Shown piece by piece: positions 43,466 to 53,400 of a DNA stretch of 64,000 bases (positions within the stretch are counted from its first letter, which is position 1; the number at the start of each line of letters is the position of its first letter). The position numbers and the translations under genes are program-made. Source of the DNA: an uncultured Bacteroidales bacterium. GTDB lineage: Bacteria > Bacteroidota > Bacteroidia > Bacteroidales > FEN-979. The DNA lies in the NCBI GenBank assembly GCA_903875045.1, contig CAIQUS010000094.1, forward strand, positions 1 to 64,000, written 5' to 3'. The notes under the pieces are model-generated. The model worked only from the letters and a program-made list of their open reading frames with translations. It was not told where the DNA came from and ran no database searches.

Positions 43466-44971
43466 ATGAAAATTTTACCAGTTCCATTGATCCGGCAGGC
43501 AGATGCCTTTACGATAGCCGATGAGCCGATTTCCGATATCGACCTGATGGAACGCGCTTCAAAGGCATGTTTCAACTGGTTGCAAGAGCATATTTCCAAA
43601 GATCGCAAAATCAATGTGTTCTGCGGGTCTGGTAACAATGGCGGCGACGGGCTTGCCATTGCCAGGATGCTGCTGGATTCGGGATTCAGGGTGGCGGTTT
43701 TCACCCTATCCGGTTTGGAGAAGATGTCGGAAAGTTGCAAAATCAATTTTAACCGCATACAAGATTTCAAAATATTGTTGGACCACAAAGATCTTCCGGC
43801 CATCACAACTGAAGATATTATAATTGACGCTATTTTCGGAAATGGTCTGACCCGGCAGGCTGATGGGTTTATTGCAACGGTCATTCACCATATCAATATC
43901 AGTGGTGCCCTGGTTGTGTCCATTGATGTACCATCCGGCCTTTTTTGCGACACGACGACTCAAACCACTCCTGCACATCTGGTCATCCATGCCGATTACA
44001 CCCTGACATTTGCTCCTCCGAAGCTAGCATTTTTCTTTCCTGAAAACGACATTTTCGTTGGAAACTGGCAACTGCTCGACATTGGCCTCAGCCGGCATTT
44101 CATTGATTCTGCCAAGGTTCAGAATTTCATGCTTCAGGCATGCGATATCACTCCACTGCTAAAAAAACGCAACAAATTCGCCCACAAAGGCACCTTCGGC
44201 CATGCCTTGATCATCGCCGGATCCACCGGCAAAATGGGGGCAGCTGTGCTCTCGGCGAGAGCTTGTATGCATGCAGGCGCCGGGCTCCTCACCGTGCTCA
44301 TACCTAGATCAGGGGTGCCAATTTTACAAACTGCTTTTCCCGAAGCCATGGCGACCATTGACCCAAACGAGGATTGTTTCTCGGAGGCGCCCGAGCTTTC
44401 AGGCTATTCAGCCATTGCCGTGGGTCCCGGGATCGGAACATCTGTGGAAACAGCTACCGCCTTGAAAATCATGATCCAGCATGCTAAAATTCCGTTTCTA
44501 TTTGATGCCGATGCCATCAACATCCTGGCAGATAACAAAACCTGGCTGGGCTTTGTTCCGAAAGGCTCCATCTTTACCCCCCATCCCAAAGAATTTGAGC
44601 GGCTCATTGGAACGAGCAGCAACAATTTCGACAGGAACCGCATGCAACGCGATTTTTCGTTCAGGTATCAGTGCTATGTCGTATTGAAAGGTGCACATAC
44701 TTCGATCACAACCCCTGATGGGAACTGTTACTTCAACACCACCGGAAATCCGGGCATGGCGACCGGAGGCAGCGGGGATGTGCTCACCGGTATTATTGCT
44801 GGACTTTTGTCGCAGGGTTATACATCGCTTGAATCATGCCTTTTGGGGGTTTACCTGCATGGATTGGCTGGAGACCTTGCACTTGAGGAGCAAGGGTATG
44901 AAGCGCTGACTGCCACCGATATTATTTTAAACCTGGGAAAATCATTTCAATCGCTCTATGGAAAATTTTGA
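43466..44971 (+). CDS. nnrD: Bifunctional NAD(P)H-hydrate epimerase / dehydratase
   Basis: This 501-residue protein repairs hydrated NAD(P)H. The N-terminal YjeF_N epimerase domain has FCGSGNNGGDGLAIARMLLD, DAIFGNGLTRQ and SIDVPSGLFCD. The C-terminal ribokinase-like dehydratase domain, from about residue 225, has GSTGKMGAAVLSARACMHAGAGL, AVGPGIGT, FTPHPKEFERL and GNPGMATGGSGDVLTGIIAGLL (catalytic Asp). The HD-domain gene overlaps its end by 14 bp, so they form an operon. Confidence 0.93.
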   Translation: MKILPVPLIRQADAFTIADEPISDIDLMERASKACFNWLQEHISKDRKINVFCGSGNNGGDGLAIARMLLDSGFRVAVFTLSGLEKMSESCKINFNRIQDFKILLDHKDLPAITTEDIIIDAIFGNGLTRQADGFIATVIHHINISGALVVSIDVPSGLFCDTTTQTTPAHLVIHADYTLTFAPPKLAFFFPENDIFVGNWQLLDIGLSRHFIDSAKVQNFMLQACDITPLLKKRNKFAHKGTFGHALIIAGSTGKMGAAVLSARACMHAGAGLLTVLIPRSGVPILQTAFPEAMATIDPNEDCFSEAPELSGYSAIAVGPGIGTSVETATALKIMIQHAKIPFLFDADAINILADNKTWLGFVPKGSIFTPHPKEFERLIGTSSNNFDRNRMQRDFSFRYQCYVVLKGAHTSITTPDGNCYFNTTGNPGMATGGSGDVLTGIIAGLLSQGYTSLESCLLGVYLHGLAGDLALEEQGYEALTATDIILNLGKSFQSLYGKF

Positions 44972-45542
44972 AAAAGACCTTCTGGCCGGGATGGTAATTG
45001 CACCTTATCTCCAGAAAGCCACCGCATTGCGTGGTGTTAAAAGGTATGTTGGCGGAAACCAGTTTCGCCATGCATTTGCCACCTTCGCCATATTAATTGA
45101 TTATCATTACATGGATTCGGTTTTGTTGAAGGCCTCTGTGATACATGATTTAATCGAAGATGTAAAATGCACCTCTTACGATGAGATCAGGGCCATTGAC
45201 CTGGATGGTCAGAAAGTGCTGGAACTTGTGCTGGAGGTAAGCCGCAGGAAGCCGGAAACAAAGCAGGAGTTTCTGCAACGGATACTGCAAGAAGGCTCTG
45301 ATTCGGCCAAGGTTTTGAAGTGCGCCGACCGCATCAGCAACCTCACCGACCTGCATCCTGACATTTTCGACAAGCTTTACATTAAAAACATGATGGCTGA
45401 TACGAAGAAATGGGTTATTCCAATGGCCCGGCAAGTTAACAAGGACATGCTGTTTGAATTGGAAGATCTGATCAAGCGGCGCGAAACAAACCTGAAATAC
45501 TCCTCCTCCATCTGGCCAATGAAACGGAATGACAACGGGTAG
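44958..45542 (+). CDS. HD-domain protein, SpoT/MESH1-like hydrolase
   Basis: This 194-residue protein has the metal-dependent HD fold of RelA/SpoT hydrolases: His38 (FRHAFATF), His63-Asp64 (ASVIHDLIEDVK) and Asp124 (KCADRISNLT). There is no synthetase, TGS or ACT domain, so it resembles stand-alone small alarmone hydrolases or a related phosphohydrolase. The (p)ppGpp role is inferred from motif similarity only. It overlaps nnrD by 14 bp and converges on parE. Confidence 0.82.
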   Translation: MENFEKDLLAGMVIAPYLQKATALRGVKRYVGGNQFRHAFATFAILIDYHYMDSVLLKASVIHDLIEDVKCTSYDEIRAIDLDGQKVLELVLEVSRRKPETKQEFLQRILQEGSDSAKVLKCADRISNLTDLHPDIFDKLYIKNMMADTKKWVIPMARQVNKDMLFELEDLIKRRETNLKYSSSIWPMKRNDNG

Positions 45543-45573
45543 GATGCCCCTTGAAGGGTGATCCCGTCATCAC

Positions 45574-47430
45574 TTATGCAATCACCGGTTCTGCAACAAT
45601 ATCCGCCTCCACCCTCAGGTTGTCGATGATGAAATTCTGGCGTTCGGGGGTGTTTTTTCCCATGTAAAAGGTGAGTACATCCAGTACTGCGGACTCTTTG
45701 GTTAAAATAACGGGGTCGAGGCGAATATCTTTGGCAATGAAATATTTGAATTCATCGGGGGAAATTTCTCCCAGTCCTTTGAAACGGGTGATTTCCGGGT
45801 TGGCCCCAAGTTTTTCCATGGCCGACCGTTTTTCCTCTTCGGAGTAACAATAGATTGTTTTTTGTTTGTTGCGTACCCTGAATAACGGAGTTTGTAGGAT
45901 ATACAAATGTCCGTTGCGCACCAGATCGGGATAGAACTGAAGAAAAAAAGTAAGCAGCAACAACCTGATGTGCATGCCATCTACATCGGCATCCGTGGCC
46001 ACCACCACATAGTTGTAACGAAGGTTTTCAAGCCCCTCTTCCATGTTCAGTGCAGACTGGAGCAGGTTGAACTCTTCATTTTCGTAAACCACCCGTTTGC
46101 TCAACCCAAAACAGTTCAGCGGTTTTCCCTTGAGGCTGAAAACGGCCTGGGTATTTACATCACGGGCTTTGGTGATAGAACCACTGGCCGAATCGCCCTC
46201 GGTAATAAATATGGATGATTCGTACCGGCGTTCGTCATGGTTGTTATAATGGATCCGGCAATCGCGCAATTTTTTATTATGAAGGCTGACTTTTTTAACA
46301 CTCTCTTTGGCAATTTTTTTAATGTTTGCCCACTCCTTGCGCTCCTTTTCACTTTGCATGATCTTCCTGAGCAAGGCTTCGGCCGTGTCGGTATTGATAT
46401 GCAGGAAATTGTCAAGCTGTTTTTTAACAATATCCATGATATAATTTCTGATGGTGATACCATCAGGTTCAACATGCTGGGAGCCGAGTTTTGTTTTGGT
46501 TTGCGATTCAAAAACAGGGTCCTGCACTTTTATACTCAACGCAGCGATGAGGGATGCCTTGATATCGTTCGTATCAAAATCCTTTTTGTAAAATTCCCGG
46601 ATTGTTTTTACCAGCGCCTCGCGGAATGCAGCCTGATGTGTACCTCCCTGGGTGGTATGCTGTCCGTTTACAAAGGTGTAGTATTCCTCGCCGTACATTT
46701 CACAGTGGGTGAACGCACATTCAAACTCCCCATCGCGAAGATGAATGATGGGATAAATAACCGGTGTGTCGATGTAGCTGTTAAGCAGGTCAAGGAGGCC
46801 GTTTTGTGAATGAAACCGTTCGCCATTGAAGATGATGGTGAGCCCGTTGTTGAGAAACACATAGTTCCACAACATCTTTTGGACATACTCCGGAATATAG
46901 TGGTACTTCCCGAAAATCTCCTCATCGGGCATAAAGGTTATGATGGTGCCTGATCTGAGTTCTGCCGGTTTTTCAGGATCATCCAAAACCACATCACCCT
47001 GGTGAAATTCAACAATATGGGTTCGGCCTTCCCGGATGGCCTGCACCTTGAAGTGCGACGAAAGGGCATTTACTGCTTTTGAGCCCACGCCATTCAAACC
47101 TACCGCTTTTTTAAAAACCTTTGAATCGTATTTGGCCCCGGTATTGATCTTTGACACACAATCAACAACCTTCCCCAAAGGGATACCCCGGCCATAATCG
47201 CGTACACAAACAAGCTGGTCTTTGATGGTTACTTCGATGGTTTTGCCATAGCCCATCACGAATTCATCTATGGAATTATCGAGAATCTCCTTGATCATCA
47301 CATAAATGCCGTCATCAGGAGAAGAACCGTCGCCCAGTTTTCCAATATACATCCCCGGACGAAGACGGATATGCTCACTCCACTCCAGCGACCGGATACT
47401 GTCTTCGGTATAGGTTTCCTCGTTACTCAT
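45574..47430 (-). CDS. parE: DNA topoisomerase IV subunit B
   Basis: This 618-residue type IIA topoisomerase ATPase subunit has a GHKL domain with [18 protein letters not shown] and DYGRGIPLG, the QTKTKLGS segment of the transducer, and TOPRIM residues (ITEGDSASG and DADVDG). It also has a [13 protein letters not shown] block. ParE relaxes and decatenates DNA with ParA/ParC; the partner gene is not in the window. ATG 47430 is used because an upstream extension to 47481 is not conserved. ParE is favoured over GyrB by its shorter length and the GlyGlyThr/His pattern, but the split is not certain. Confidence 0.85.
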   Translation of the reverse strand: MSNEETYTEDSIRSLEWSEHIRLRPGMYIGKLGDGSSPDDGIYVMIKEILDNSIDEFVMGYGKTIEVTIKDQLVCVRDYGRGIPLGKVVDCVSKINTGAKYDSKVFKKAVGLNGVGSKAVNALSSHFKVQAIREGRTHIVEFHQGDVVLDDPEKPAELRSGTIITFMPDEEIFGKYHYIPEYVQKMLWNYVFLNNGLTIIFNGERFHSQNGLLDLLNSYIDTPVIYPIIHLRDGEFECAFTHCEMYGEEYYTFVNGQHTTQGGTHQAAFREALVKTIREFYKKDFDTNDIKASLIAALSIKVQDPVFESQTKTKLGSQHVEPDGITIRNYIMDIVKKQLDNFLHINTDTAEALLRKIMQSEKERKEWANIKKIAKESVKKVSLHNKKLRDCRIHYNNHDERRYESSIFITEGDSASGSITKARDVNTQAVFSLKGKPLNCFGLSKRVVYENEEFNLLQSALNMEEGLENLRYNYVVVATDADVDGMHIRLLLLTFFLQFYPDLVRNGHLYILQTPLFRVRNKQKTIYCYSEEEKRSAMEKLGANPEITRFKGLGEISPDEFKYFIAKDIRLDPVILTKESAVLDVLTFYMGKNTPERQNFIIDNLRVEADIVAEPVIA

Positions 47431-47573
47431 ACTTTTCCATCCCGTTTTCCCGGAAAAGATACGGGAAAGGCCTGTCAACACTGTATATTTCTTATAATAT
47501 TTTCAACTAAGTTATACACAATCCACGGGAATTGTGTTACTTTGCATCCTGTTAAAATATTAACTATAAAAGT

Positions 47574-48353
47574 ATGGCACTTGTAATAAAAGAACTGAAA
47601 GACCAGATTGGATGGATCACCCTCAATCATGACGCCAAGAGAAATGCCCTGAGTGCTGACCTGCTTACAGAAATGTTGCAGGCGCTAAAATCGTTGAAGG
47701 AGGAAAAAGCGAGGGTGGTCATCATACGCGCGAACGAAGGCATGAAGGTTTGGTCATCCGGTTTTTCAATTGATGAGCTTCCACGCGACGGCAGTGATCC
47801 GCTGGCGTATGACAACCCTTTGCAAAAGGTTATCCGCGCTATCCAGAGTATTCCGGTTCCCGTGATCGCCATGGCCGAAGGCAGCATCTGGGGAGGGGCC
47901 TGCAACATCGCCTTTGTGTGCGATATGGTTATTGGTACCAGAGATACCTGTTTAGCCATCACCCCTGCCAAAATCGGAGTTCCCTACAACACCTCCGGTA
48001 TTTTACAATTCCTGGATATCATTGGTTCCCACATGGTAAAGGAGATGTTTTTCACCGCCGAACCAATTACTGCAGACAAAGCATTTGCCCTGGGAATCAT
48101 CAACCACCTGGTAGATGCCGGCGACCTTGAAAATTTCACCATCCGGCTCGCCAATAAGATCATCGCCAATTCGCCACTCAGCATCCAGGTGATCAAGGAA
48201 CAGTTGAATATTCTCGGCAATGCCCTGCCAATGACCCCGCAAACTTTTGAGCATATCGACATGCTCCGGCGCATTGCAGGTACAAGCGATGATTACCTGG
48301 AAGGAATTAAAGCGTTTTACGAGAAACGGAAGCCTTTGTTTAAAGGGGCTTAA
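47574..48353 (+). CDS. scpB: Methylmalonyl-CoA decarboxylase (crotonase family)
   Basis: This 259-residue protein is close in sequence to E. coli ScpB, which decarboxylates (R)-methylmalonyl-CoA to propionyl-CoA. The shared blocks are VWSSGFSIDELPRDGSDPLAYDNPLQKVIRAIQ, MAEGSIWGGACNIAF, TPAKIGVPYN, FTAEPITADKAFALGI and a C-terminal EGIKAFYEKRKPLFKG. The Gly-Gly oxyanion-hole region is kept. No mutase or acyl-CoA transferase gene adjoins it, so the pathway partners must lie elsewhere. It is divergent from parE. Confidence 0.88.
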   Translation: MALVIKELKDQIGWITLNHDAKRNALSADLLTEMLQALKSLKEEKARVVIIRANEGMKVWSSGFSIDELPRDGSDPLAYDNPLQKVIRAIQSIPVPVIAMAEGSIWGGACNIAFVCDMVIGTRDTCLAITPAKIGVPYNTSGILQFLDIIGSHMVKEMFFTAEPITADKAFALGIINHLVDAGDLENFTIRLANKIIANSPLSIQVIKEQLNILGNALPMTPQTFEHIDMLRRIAGTSDDYLEGIKAFYEKRKPLFKGA

Positions 48354-48413
48354 AAGGTTTGATGCTTAATCAGGACTTATTGCAACGGTAATACACAATT
48401 CAGGAAATTGTTA

Positions 48414-49718
48414 TTAACTTTTTTGATCTTGCTGCAAATGTCCGATCTTTCGTATTTCACTTATCAGCAAGCTGATTTCGCCACGGGTAAGCATGAAATC
48501 GCGCAGCCGGCGGTTCGTCATCCGTGAGAAAACAATAAATTGGTACAGGGTTAAAAAGGTATACGAAACCGAAGCTGATATCCCGGCTCCCACAATCCCG
48601 TATGAAGGTATCAGCACCAGACCCATTCCGATGGTGAAAACCAATCCGATGGCGGAACTGATGGTATTGTGATAAGGCTTGTTGATGCTGGAAAAGAATC
48701 CGCTGAAGATCATGGAAACGCTCAACGAAACGATACCAATTGCCAGTGAGGTGATGACCATTTTAACATCCCCGAATTTTGCTGTAAAAATCGCAACGAA
48801 AACGAATTTCGGAATAGCCAGGACCAGGAGCATCCCAACACCGGTAACAAGCCAGGAAATTTTTGCCAGCGTAAGTGTAAGCCGCACACTATAATCATAA
48901 TTCATTTCATTGGAAAGTCGCGAATACTGTACCGTTGCAATGCTCCGGCTGATCAGCCACAACCCCTCGGCCAATTGCATCCCGATCGTCAATACCCCCA
49001 CTGCTCCGCGGCCGATATAAAAATCAACAAACCTCAGACTCAGCCGGTAATTCATCGTCTGGAAAAGGTTGGCAAACTGTACATAAGTCCCGAAACGCAG
49101 AATCTCAACCAGCAGCACCCTCATGTTGGTCAGCGGAACCTTTTTAAATGAAGGGTACAATACAACAAGACTAATCGTCAGGGAAAGACAGTAGGAGATA
49201 AAGATTGCCCAGTAATATGCCATGACATCGAACAGCTGCAGGCCAAAGAGCATAAACAAGAGTACAGAGAACAGCATGACGATCTGAATCAGGCTGATCA
49301 GGTTGTAGGAATTAACCTTTTCAAGGCCAAGAAGCAGCATATAGTTGGCTGAAGCAAACGACATAACCAATGCAAGAGACAAAACCGGAAAAAAATATCC
49401 TTCCGGGATGATCTCCAGGATGGGGAAAACTCTGCCCAGGAACTCCAGCACAAATGCAGTGATTACAGTAATGACCAATGACCAGACATAAGCCGGAATA
49501 AACAATTTATAGATCCCGGTCCTGGGGGTAAGGTAGATGAGTGCAGCCCCTGCAACAAAGTTTGTAAACAACTGGATGATCGCCACAGAAAAGATCATCA
49601 GGCTGATGGTACCGACCTTTTCCGCGTCAAGGTAATTTGCATTCAATATCCAGGTGCTCAAGGCCAGAATCGCGGTTAACGCCCTTGTTCCGACGGTTCC
49701 GATGATTTTCTTAAACAT
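48414..49718 (-). CDS. Oligosaccharide flippase (Wzx-like, MATE superfamily)
   Basis: This 434-residue protein has about 12 to 14 hydrophobic helices (AILALSTWILNANYLDAEKVG at the N-terminus, IIVMLFSVLLFMLFGLQLF-like segments, ISLVVLYPSFKKVPLT, VSLSVSMIFSGFFSSINKPYHN, ASVSYTFLTLYQFIV). This layout fits polysaccharide biosynthesis exporters that flip lipid-linked sugar repeat units. It overlaps the upstream fusion-protein gene by 8 bp, so they are co-translated. Confidence 0.85.
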   Translation of the reverse strand: MFKKIIGTVGTRALTAILALSTWILNANYLDAEKVGTISLMIFSVAIIQLFTNFVAGAALIYLTPRTGIYKLFIPAYVWSLVITVITAFVLEFLGRVFPILEIIPEGYFFPVLSLALVMSFASANYMLLLGLEKVNSYNLISLIQIVMLFSVLLFMLFGLQLFDVMAYYWAIFISYCLSLTISLVVLYPSFKKVPLTNMRVLLVEILRFGTYVQFANLFQTMNYRLSLRFVDFYIGRGAVGVLTIGMQLAEGLWLISRSIATVQYSRLSNEMNYDYSVRLTLTLAKISWLVTGVGMLLVLAIPKFVFVAIFTAKFGDVKMVITSLAIGIVSLSVSMIFSGFFSSINKPYHNTISSAIGLVFTIGMGLVLIPSYGIVGAGISASVSYTFLTLYQFIVFSRMTNRRLRDFMLTRGEISLLISEIRKIGHLQQDQKS

Positions 49719-51459
49719 GGCCCGAATCCTTTCCTGTCAGTTTTTTACGCAACTGATGTTTCAAGGAGAAACGACTGAAACTGTACCGTTTCCCATCGAT
49801 CAGGGTATAATTCTCCACTGATGATATGGTATGCAGCCCCTTGTCATACAAACTGCCTTTCACCGGTTCAAGGTACTTGATGGTTTCTTCAGAAAAACAA
49901 TCTGTCGTAAGACTTAAAACACGGTTGATGGCAATCCGCCCGCCATAAGTTACCGAACAATCCTGTGCCGGACGATAAAGAACATTTTCGTGCAGGAAGG
50001 GTGTGCCAGCAGGACGTGCCGAGCGGACATCGGTTTTTACAGGATTAAACCGGTGGGGTTTAAATTCACCCGTCAATTCCGGTGCATGATACAGGTATAA
50101 ATGGGAATTCGAATATTCCCGGCTGGTAAAAAAAAGCCACCAGGTGCCATCGAAAAAAAACAGGGTCGGATCAACAGCCTTTGTGTGATCGAGAAGCGTT
50201 CGTTCCCGGATAAATTTTCCTGTGGCCGGATCGCGGCGATAGAGGGTGATTTGCGATGACCGGAAGGATTCGGGCACGCAATAGACAACATCGTTGTGTT
50301 TAAACACATAAGGATAAGAAAGATGAGAGCCTTCATCCAACACACCTGCCGGCTTCCCGAAGTTCATGGTCCTGAAACCTTCAGGGGTGTTTTTCGCGAT
50401 GATACCTGAAATGTGTGCCTTTTGGGTTGCATAATGATACTCTTCGGCAAGGATATGCAGCCTGCCCGCCTCCACAAAGCCGGATGGATCGGCCAGGTAC
50501 CCCGAACTGGCAACGGGCGGAATCCATGTAAAATCTCGTTCGTGAAACTTTTCCATTCCAAGGGCAACTTCATGGATGGGTTTGTCAATAATCCCGACAT
50601 TCCATATTTCTGCCGTAAACAGGTCTCTGTAAGTGAACAGTATCCTGTTTTTCAAAAGTAAAATGAGAAACTTCAGCATCTGCAGGTTCCCGGGAACCTT
50701 ATACAAAGGCACTTTATCTTTACCGGGCGCTTCAGCTAAGGGTACACCGCAGTATCCCGAATCAGAAAGGTCTTTTGAAAGTTCATCAGCTACCCTTGCA
50801 GGCCATGACGAAGAAACAGTTAAGAGTTGCTGGAGGTTCTCCCGATAGGAGTGCATGATCGTTTTGAGGTATCCCTTTTGCAGGATGATCCCGCCATCGA
50901 GCGTATCAGTAAGCCGCTGCAGGATGGCACCATTCAGAGGGTCGCCCCGGTAAATTTCCCAGAAACCGGGAGGGCCGCCCCGGTATATCTTTTCATCATC
51001 ATGGTGAAAAGACCATATTCCGAAACGGGCAGCAGATAAAATTTCGCCACGGATGATGTTGAACCCGAACCGAAGGATAAAATCCAGCCGGTATTCCCTG
51101 ATGGCCGAAACATCTCCCTCGTTAAAATATTCAGAAAATCCCTTTTTTGAAACCAGACAGGACAATGTATCAATTCCAACCAAATCCTTATGCAAATCAA
51201 CATCCTGTTTGGCGGCAGGTTTAAAAAACCGGTTATCTGAAAAGGTAAAAAGAAATGTGTCACGTTTTTTTCTCAGAAGTCTTCTGAAACGGCTGATTTC
51301 AGGAGTTTTTCGCGCATCATCGATCAGGAGGACCAGGTTGTGACCGTGACAGCGGAGTTCGTTCAGTGCATCTGCCTGCCAACGCTGGAAGACGGATCCA
51401 TTGCATAAGACCCCAAAACGGAGGAAATGTGATTTTTCGATATTGAGATCGTTATGCAT
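49711..51459 (-). CDS. Formyltransferase-like domain fused to a propeller-type domain
   Basis: This 582-residue protein has two parts. The N-terminal half (about 10-230) resembles formyltransferases: FGFNIIRGEIL, then FHHDDEKIYRGGPPGFWEIY (151-170) in the place of the Asn-x-His-x-Ser-Leu-Leu-Pro loop, and TDTLDGGIIL (184-193) with the Asp. The catalytic Asn position is Ser150, while His152 and Asp188 are kept. The C-terminal half (about 300-575) is a beta-rich domain with SGYLADPSGFVEAGRLHILAEEY and TFFFDGTWWLFFTSRE-type blades, like GH32/GH43 propellers. It lies between a glycosyltransferase and a flippase, so a role in surface glycan modification is inferred. Confidence 0.72.
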   Translation of the reverse strand: MHNDLNIEKSHFLRFGVLCNGSVFQRWQADALNELRCHGHNLVLLIDDARKTPEISRFRRLLRKKRDTFLFTFSDNRFFKPAAKQDVDLHKDLVGIDTLSCLVSKKGFSEYFNEGDVSAIREYRLDFILRFGFNIIRGEILSAARFGIWSFHHDDEKIYRGGPPGFWEIYRGDPLNGAILQRLTDTLDGGIILQKGYLKTIMHSYRENLQQLLTVSSSWPARVADELSKDLSDSGYCGVPLAEAPGKDKVPLYKVPGNLQMLKFLILLLKNRILFTYRDLFTAEIWNVGIIDKPIHEVALGMEKFHERDFTWIPPVASSGYLADPSGFVEAGRLHILAEEYHYATQKAHISGIIAKNTPEGFRTMNFGKPAGVLDEGSHLSYPYVFKHNDVVYCVPESFRSSQITLYRRDPATGKFIRERTLLDHTKAVDPTLFFFDGTWWLFFTSREYSNSHLYLYHAPELTGEFKPHRFNPVKTDVRSARPAGTPFLHENVLYRPAQDCSVTYGGRIAINRVLSLTTDCFSEETIKYLEPVKGSLYDKGLHTISSVENYTLIDGKRYSFSRFSLKHQLRKKLTGKDSGHV

Positions 51460-51488
51460 TGGATTATGGTAATAATACTGTCAAAGCA

Positions 51489-51674
51489 ATTGTCATTTAA
51501 TTCCTACGGGATATTGTTGCAAATCAATCATTTGTCTATCTATTGACATTTAATCCCTACGGGATATTGTTGCAAATCAATCATTTGTCTAGCTATTGAC
51601 ATTTAATCCCTACGGGATATTGTTGCAAATCAATCATTTGCAGGTTTATGGTCATATCATTCCTTCTACGGGAT
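51489..51674. repeat. 53-bp tandem repeat array
   Basis: Three copies with an exact 53-bp period (51489, 51542, 51595) and a degenerate fourth copy up to about 51674 share ATTTAATCCCTACGGGATAT and GCAAATCAATCATTTGTC. Each unit has two small hairpins: ATCCC/GGGAT, and CAAAT/ATTTG around CAATC. The fourth copy runs into the 3' end of the glycosyltransferase gene and supplies its last codons and TAG stop. Confidence 0.85.
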
Positions 51675-52835
51675 TAACTCTCTGTATAGCGATACAAGTT
51701 GTTGTCCAACTGTTTCTTTGCTGTACTTATCTTTGATACTACTCTTTATCACATCCTTATCATACTCCCTGCACAAATCCAGCATTTGAAACAGCGCATC
51801 GGTCATTGATTTTTCATTGCCAGGTGGCACCAGCAAACCATTTGAATTGTTGATCACATCCCTGGCCACCCCAACTGAACTGGCAACCACCGGCACACCA
51901 CACGCAAGGCTTTCAATCACAACAGTTCCGAAGGTTTCGTAACGGCTTGAAAGTACCGAAAAATCAGCTCCATTCAAAATTTCTGCAAAATCATTGCCTG
52001 TCTTCAAACCTGTGAACTTCACGAACGACTCTGAAATCCGCAGATAACCTGCATATTCTTTCATATCGTCCCAGTCGGGGCCCGTTCCAACCATTAAACA
52101 GATAAAATCCTGCCGCAACTGTGAAAGTTCCTTTATTGAACGTAGAAAACCAGAGATATTTTTCGATTTGTCTTCAAAACAGGAAATATGCACCATCGTT
52201 TTGATGGCTGTTTTTTCGCTGCAGAAAGATGAAAGTAATTGCGTCTCATCCACAACGTTCGGGATGACCGGAAAGTTGGGATTGGCAAGGCCGCAATCCT
52301 GCATGGCTTGACGCAGTGGCCCGGAAACGGCCACAACAGCATCTGCTTTCTTTACTACAAATGTGGTGAGCTTCTTTCTGAGCCATCCCTGGTAGGTATT
52401 GTTTTCAGGAAAATACCGGGACCAATGTTCAGAAATAACCAGTGGACAAGGCTTCTTTCGGCTTATCTTCCAGCCAATCAATCCCATTCGTGTGAGAATG
52501 TGGGCATGTACCAGGTCGGGAGAAAACTCACGGATACTGTGAAAAGCCTTAAGGTGCGCCCTGTAAAAATGCCACAAATTCATTGCTTTTCCCAAGGAAG
52601 AGGATTGCATGCCACTGACTTTATAATAAACACGTAGTACACGTACCTCATTTTCCTCGCTGAATTCGACTTCAATCTTATTCGGACAATGAGGGTCGGC
52701 ATGAACATAAATAACTGCCACATCGCAAAATGGGGTAATCGCTTCCGCCTGCCGTTGAATAAACAAACCTGGCATCGGGTCGTACCGGTTGGGATACCAT
52801 TTTGGTAAAAACAAAACCCGGATCTTTCTGTCCAT
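51666..52835 (-). CDS. Glycosyltransferase family 4
   Basis: This 389-residue protein has a GT-B fold: KIRVLFLPKWYPNRYDPMPGLFIQRQ at the N-terminus and VISEHWSRYFPEN. The C-terminal domain has PNVVDETQLL, CFEDKSKNISGFLRSI, and FSVLSSRYETFGTVVIESLACGVPVVAS with the E-x7-E donor-sugar motif. It transfers an activated sugar to a surface glycan. It is upstream of the fusion-protein gene on the same strand, separated by the 53-bp repeats. The last residues are encoded within a repeat copy. Confidence 0.9.
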   Translation of the reverse strand: MDRKIRVLFLPKWYPNRYDPMPGLFIQRQAEAITPFCDVAVIYVHADPHCPNKIEVEFSEENEVRVLRVYYKVSGMQSSSLGKAMNLWHFYRAHLKAFHSIREFSPDLVHAHILTRMGLIGWKISRKKPCPLVISEHWSRYFPENNTYQGWLRKKLTTFVVKKADAVVAVSGPLRQAMQDCGLANPNFPVIPNVVDETQLLSSFCSEKTAIKTMVHISCFEDKSKNISGFLRSIKELSQLRQDFICLMVGTGPDWDDMKEYAGYLRISESFVKFTGLKTGNDFAEILNGADFSVLSSRYETFGTVVIESLACGVPVVASSVGVARDVINNSNGLLVPPGNEKSMTDALFQMLDLCREYDKDVIKSSIKDKYSKETVGQQLVSLYRELIP

Positions 52836-52884
52836 GAGGTGTTGATATTGGTTCAGATTTCAAATATCCGCATTCGGATCGATA

Positions 52885-53400
52885 TTAAAAAGGAAAGTTT
52901 TCAATAATTTCAACAGCATTCGCCAACCGGTCAGCACCTGTGCCGTGAACCAGTGCAAACGGATAATTTCTCGTTTTCAACTCATTGAAATATAAATCAT
53001 ACAAATATTGTCGTTGATCAGGATGTTCGCGCAAGGGATCAAACTGCCAGGGAAGATCGATGTCGCATAACAAATAGAGGTCGTATCGGTGTGATCGCAT
53101 GGCATCCAGTATCCACGGATCACAGCGGTGGTATTTCACCTCGCTCCATATCTTGGTAACCAATAACTCGGTATCGCAGAAAAGATACCCGGAGGCCATT
53201 GATATTTTAGATTCCTCTGACGACAATTGTCCTTGTGCTATATGGAGTATATCCTTTTCCTGATAAGGTTTTCCAAGAAGTTCGAGATATTCGCGGGCAA
53301 ATTCCGGCACCCAGGCGGTTTGATAATGCAGGGCGAGCTGTTCAGCAAGAATTGATTTTCCGGTTGATTCAGGTCCGGTAATGGCAATTTTCCTGATCAT
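52885..53400 (-). CDS. NadR-type ribosylnicotinamide kinase (AAA-type P-loop)
   Basis: This 171-residue protein resembles the kinase domain of NadR: Walker A GPESTGKS (8-15), EFAREYLELLGKPY, FCDTELLVTKIWSEVKY and HPDQRQYLYDLY. The NMN adenylyltransferase domain is absent. It would phosphorylate nicotinamide riboside to NMN. The start at 53400 overlaps the pnuC stop as ATGA, so translation is coupled to the NR importer. Confidence 0.88.
   Translation of the reverse strand: MIRKIAITGPESTGKSILAEQLALHYQTAWVPEFAREYLELLGKPYQEKDILHIAQGQLSSEESKISMASGYLFCDTELLVTKIWSEVKYHRCDPWILDAMRSHRYDLYLLCDIDLPWQFDPLREHPDQRQYLYDLYFNELKTRNYPFALVHGTGADRLANAVEIIENFPF

Noticed and set aside
51489-51674. CRISPR array
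   Set aside because: The units are directly adjacent 53-bp repeats with no unique spacers, and no cas genes are near.
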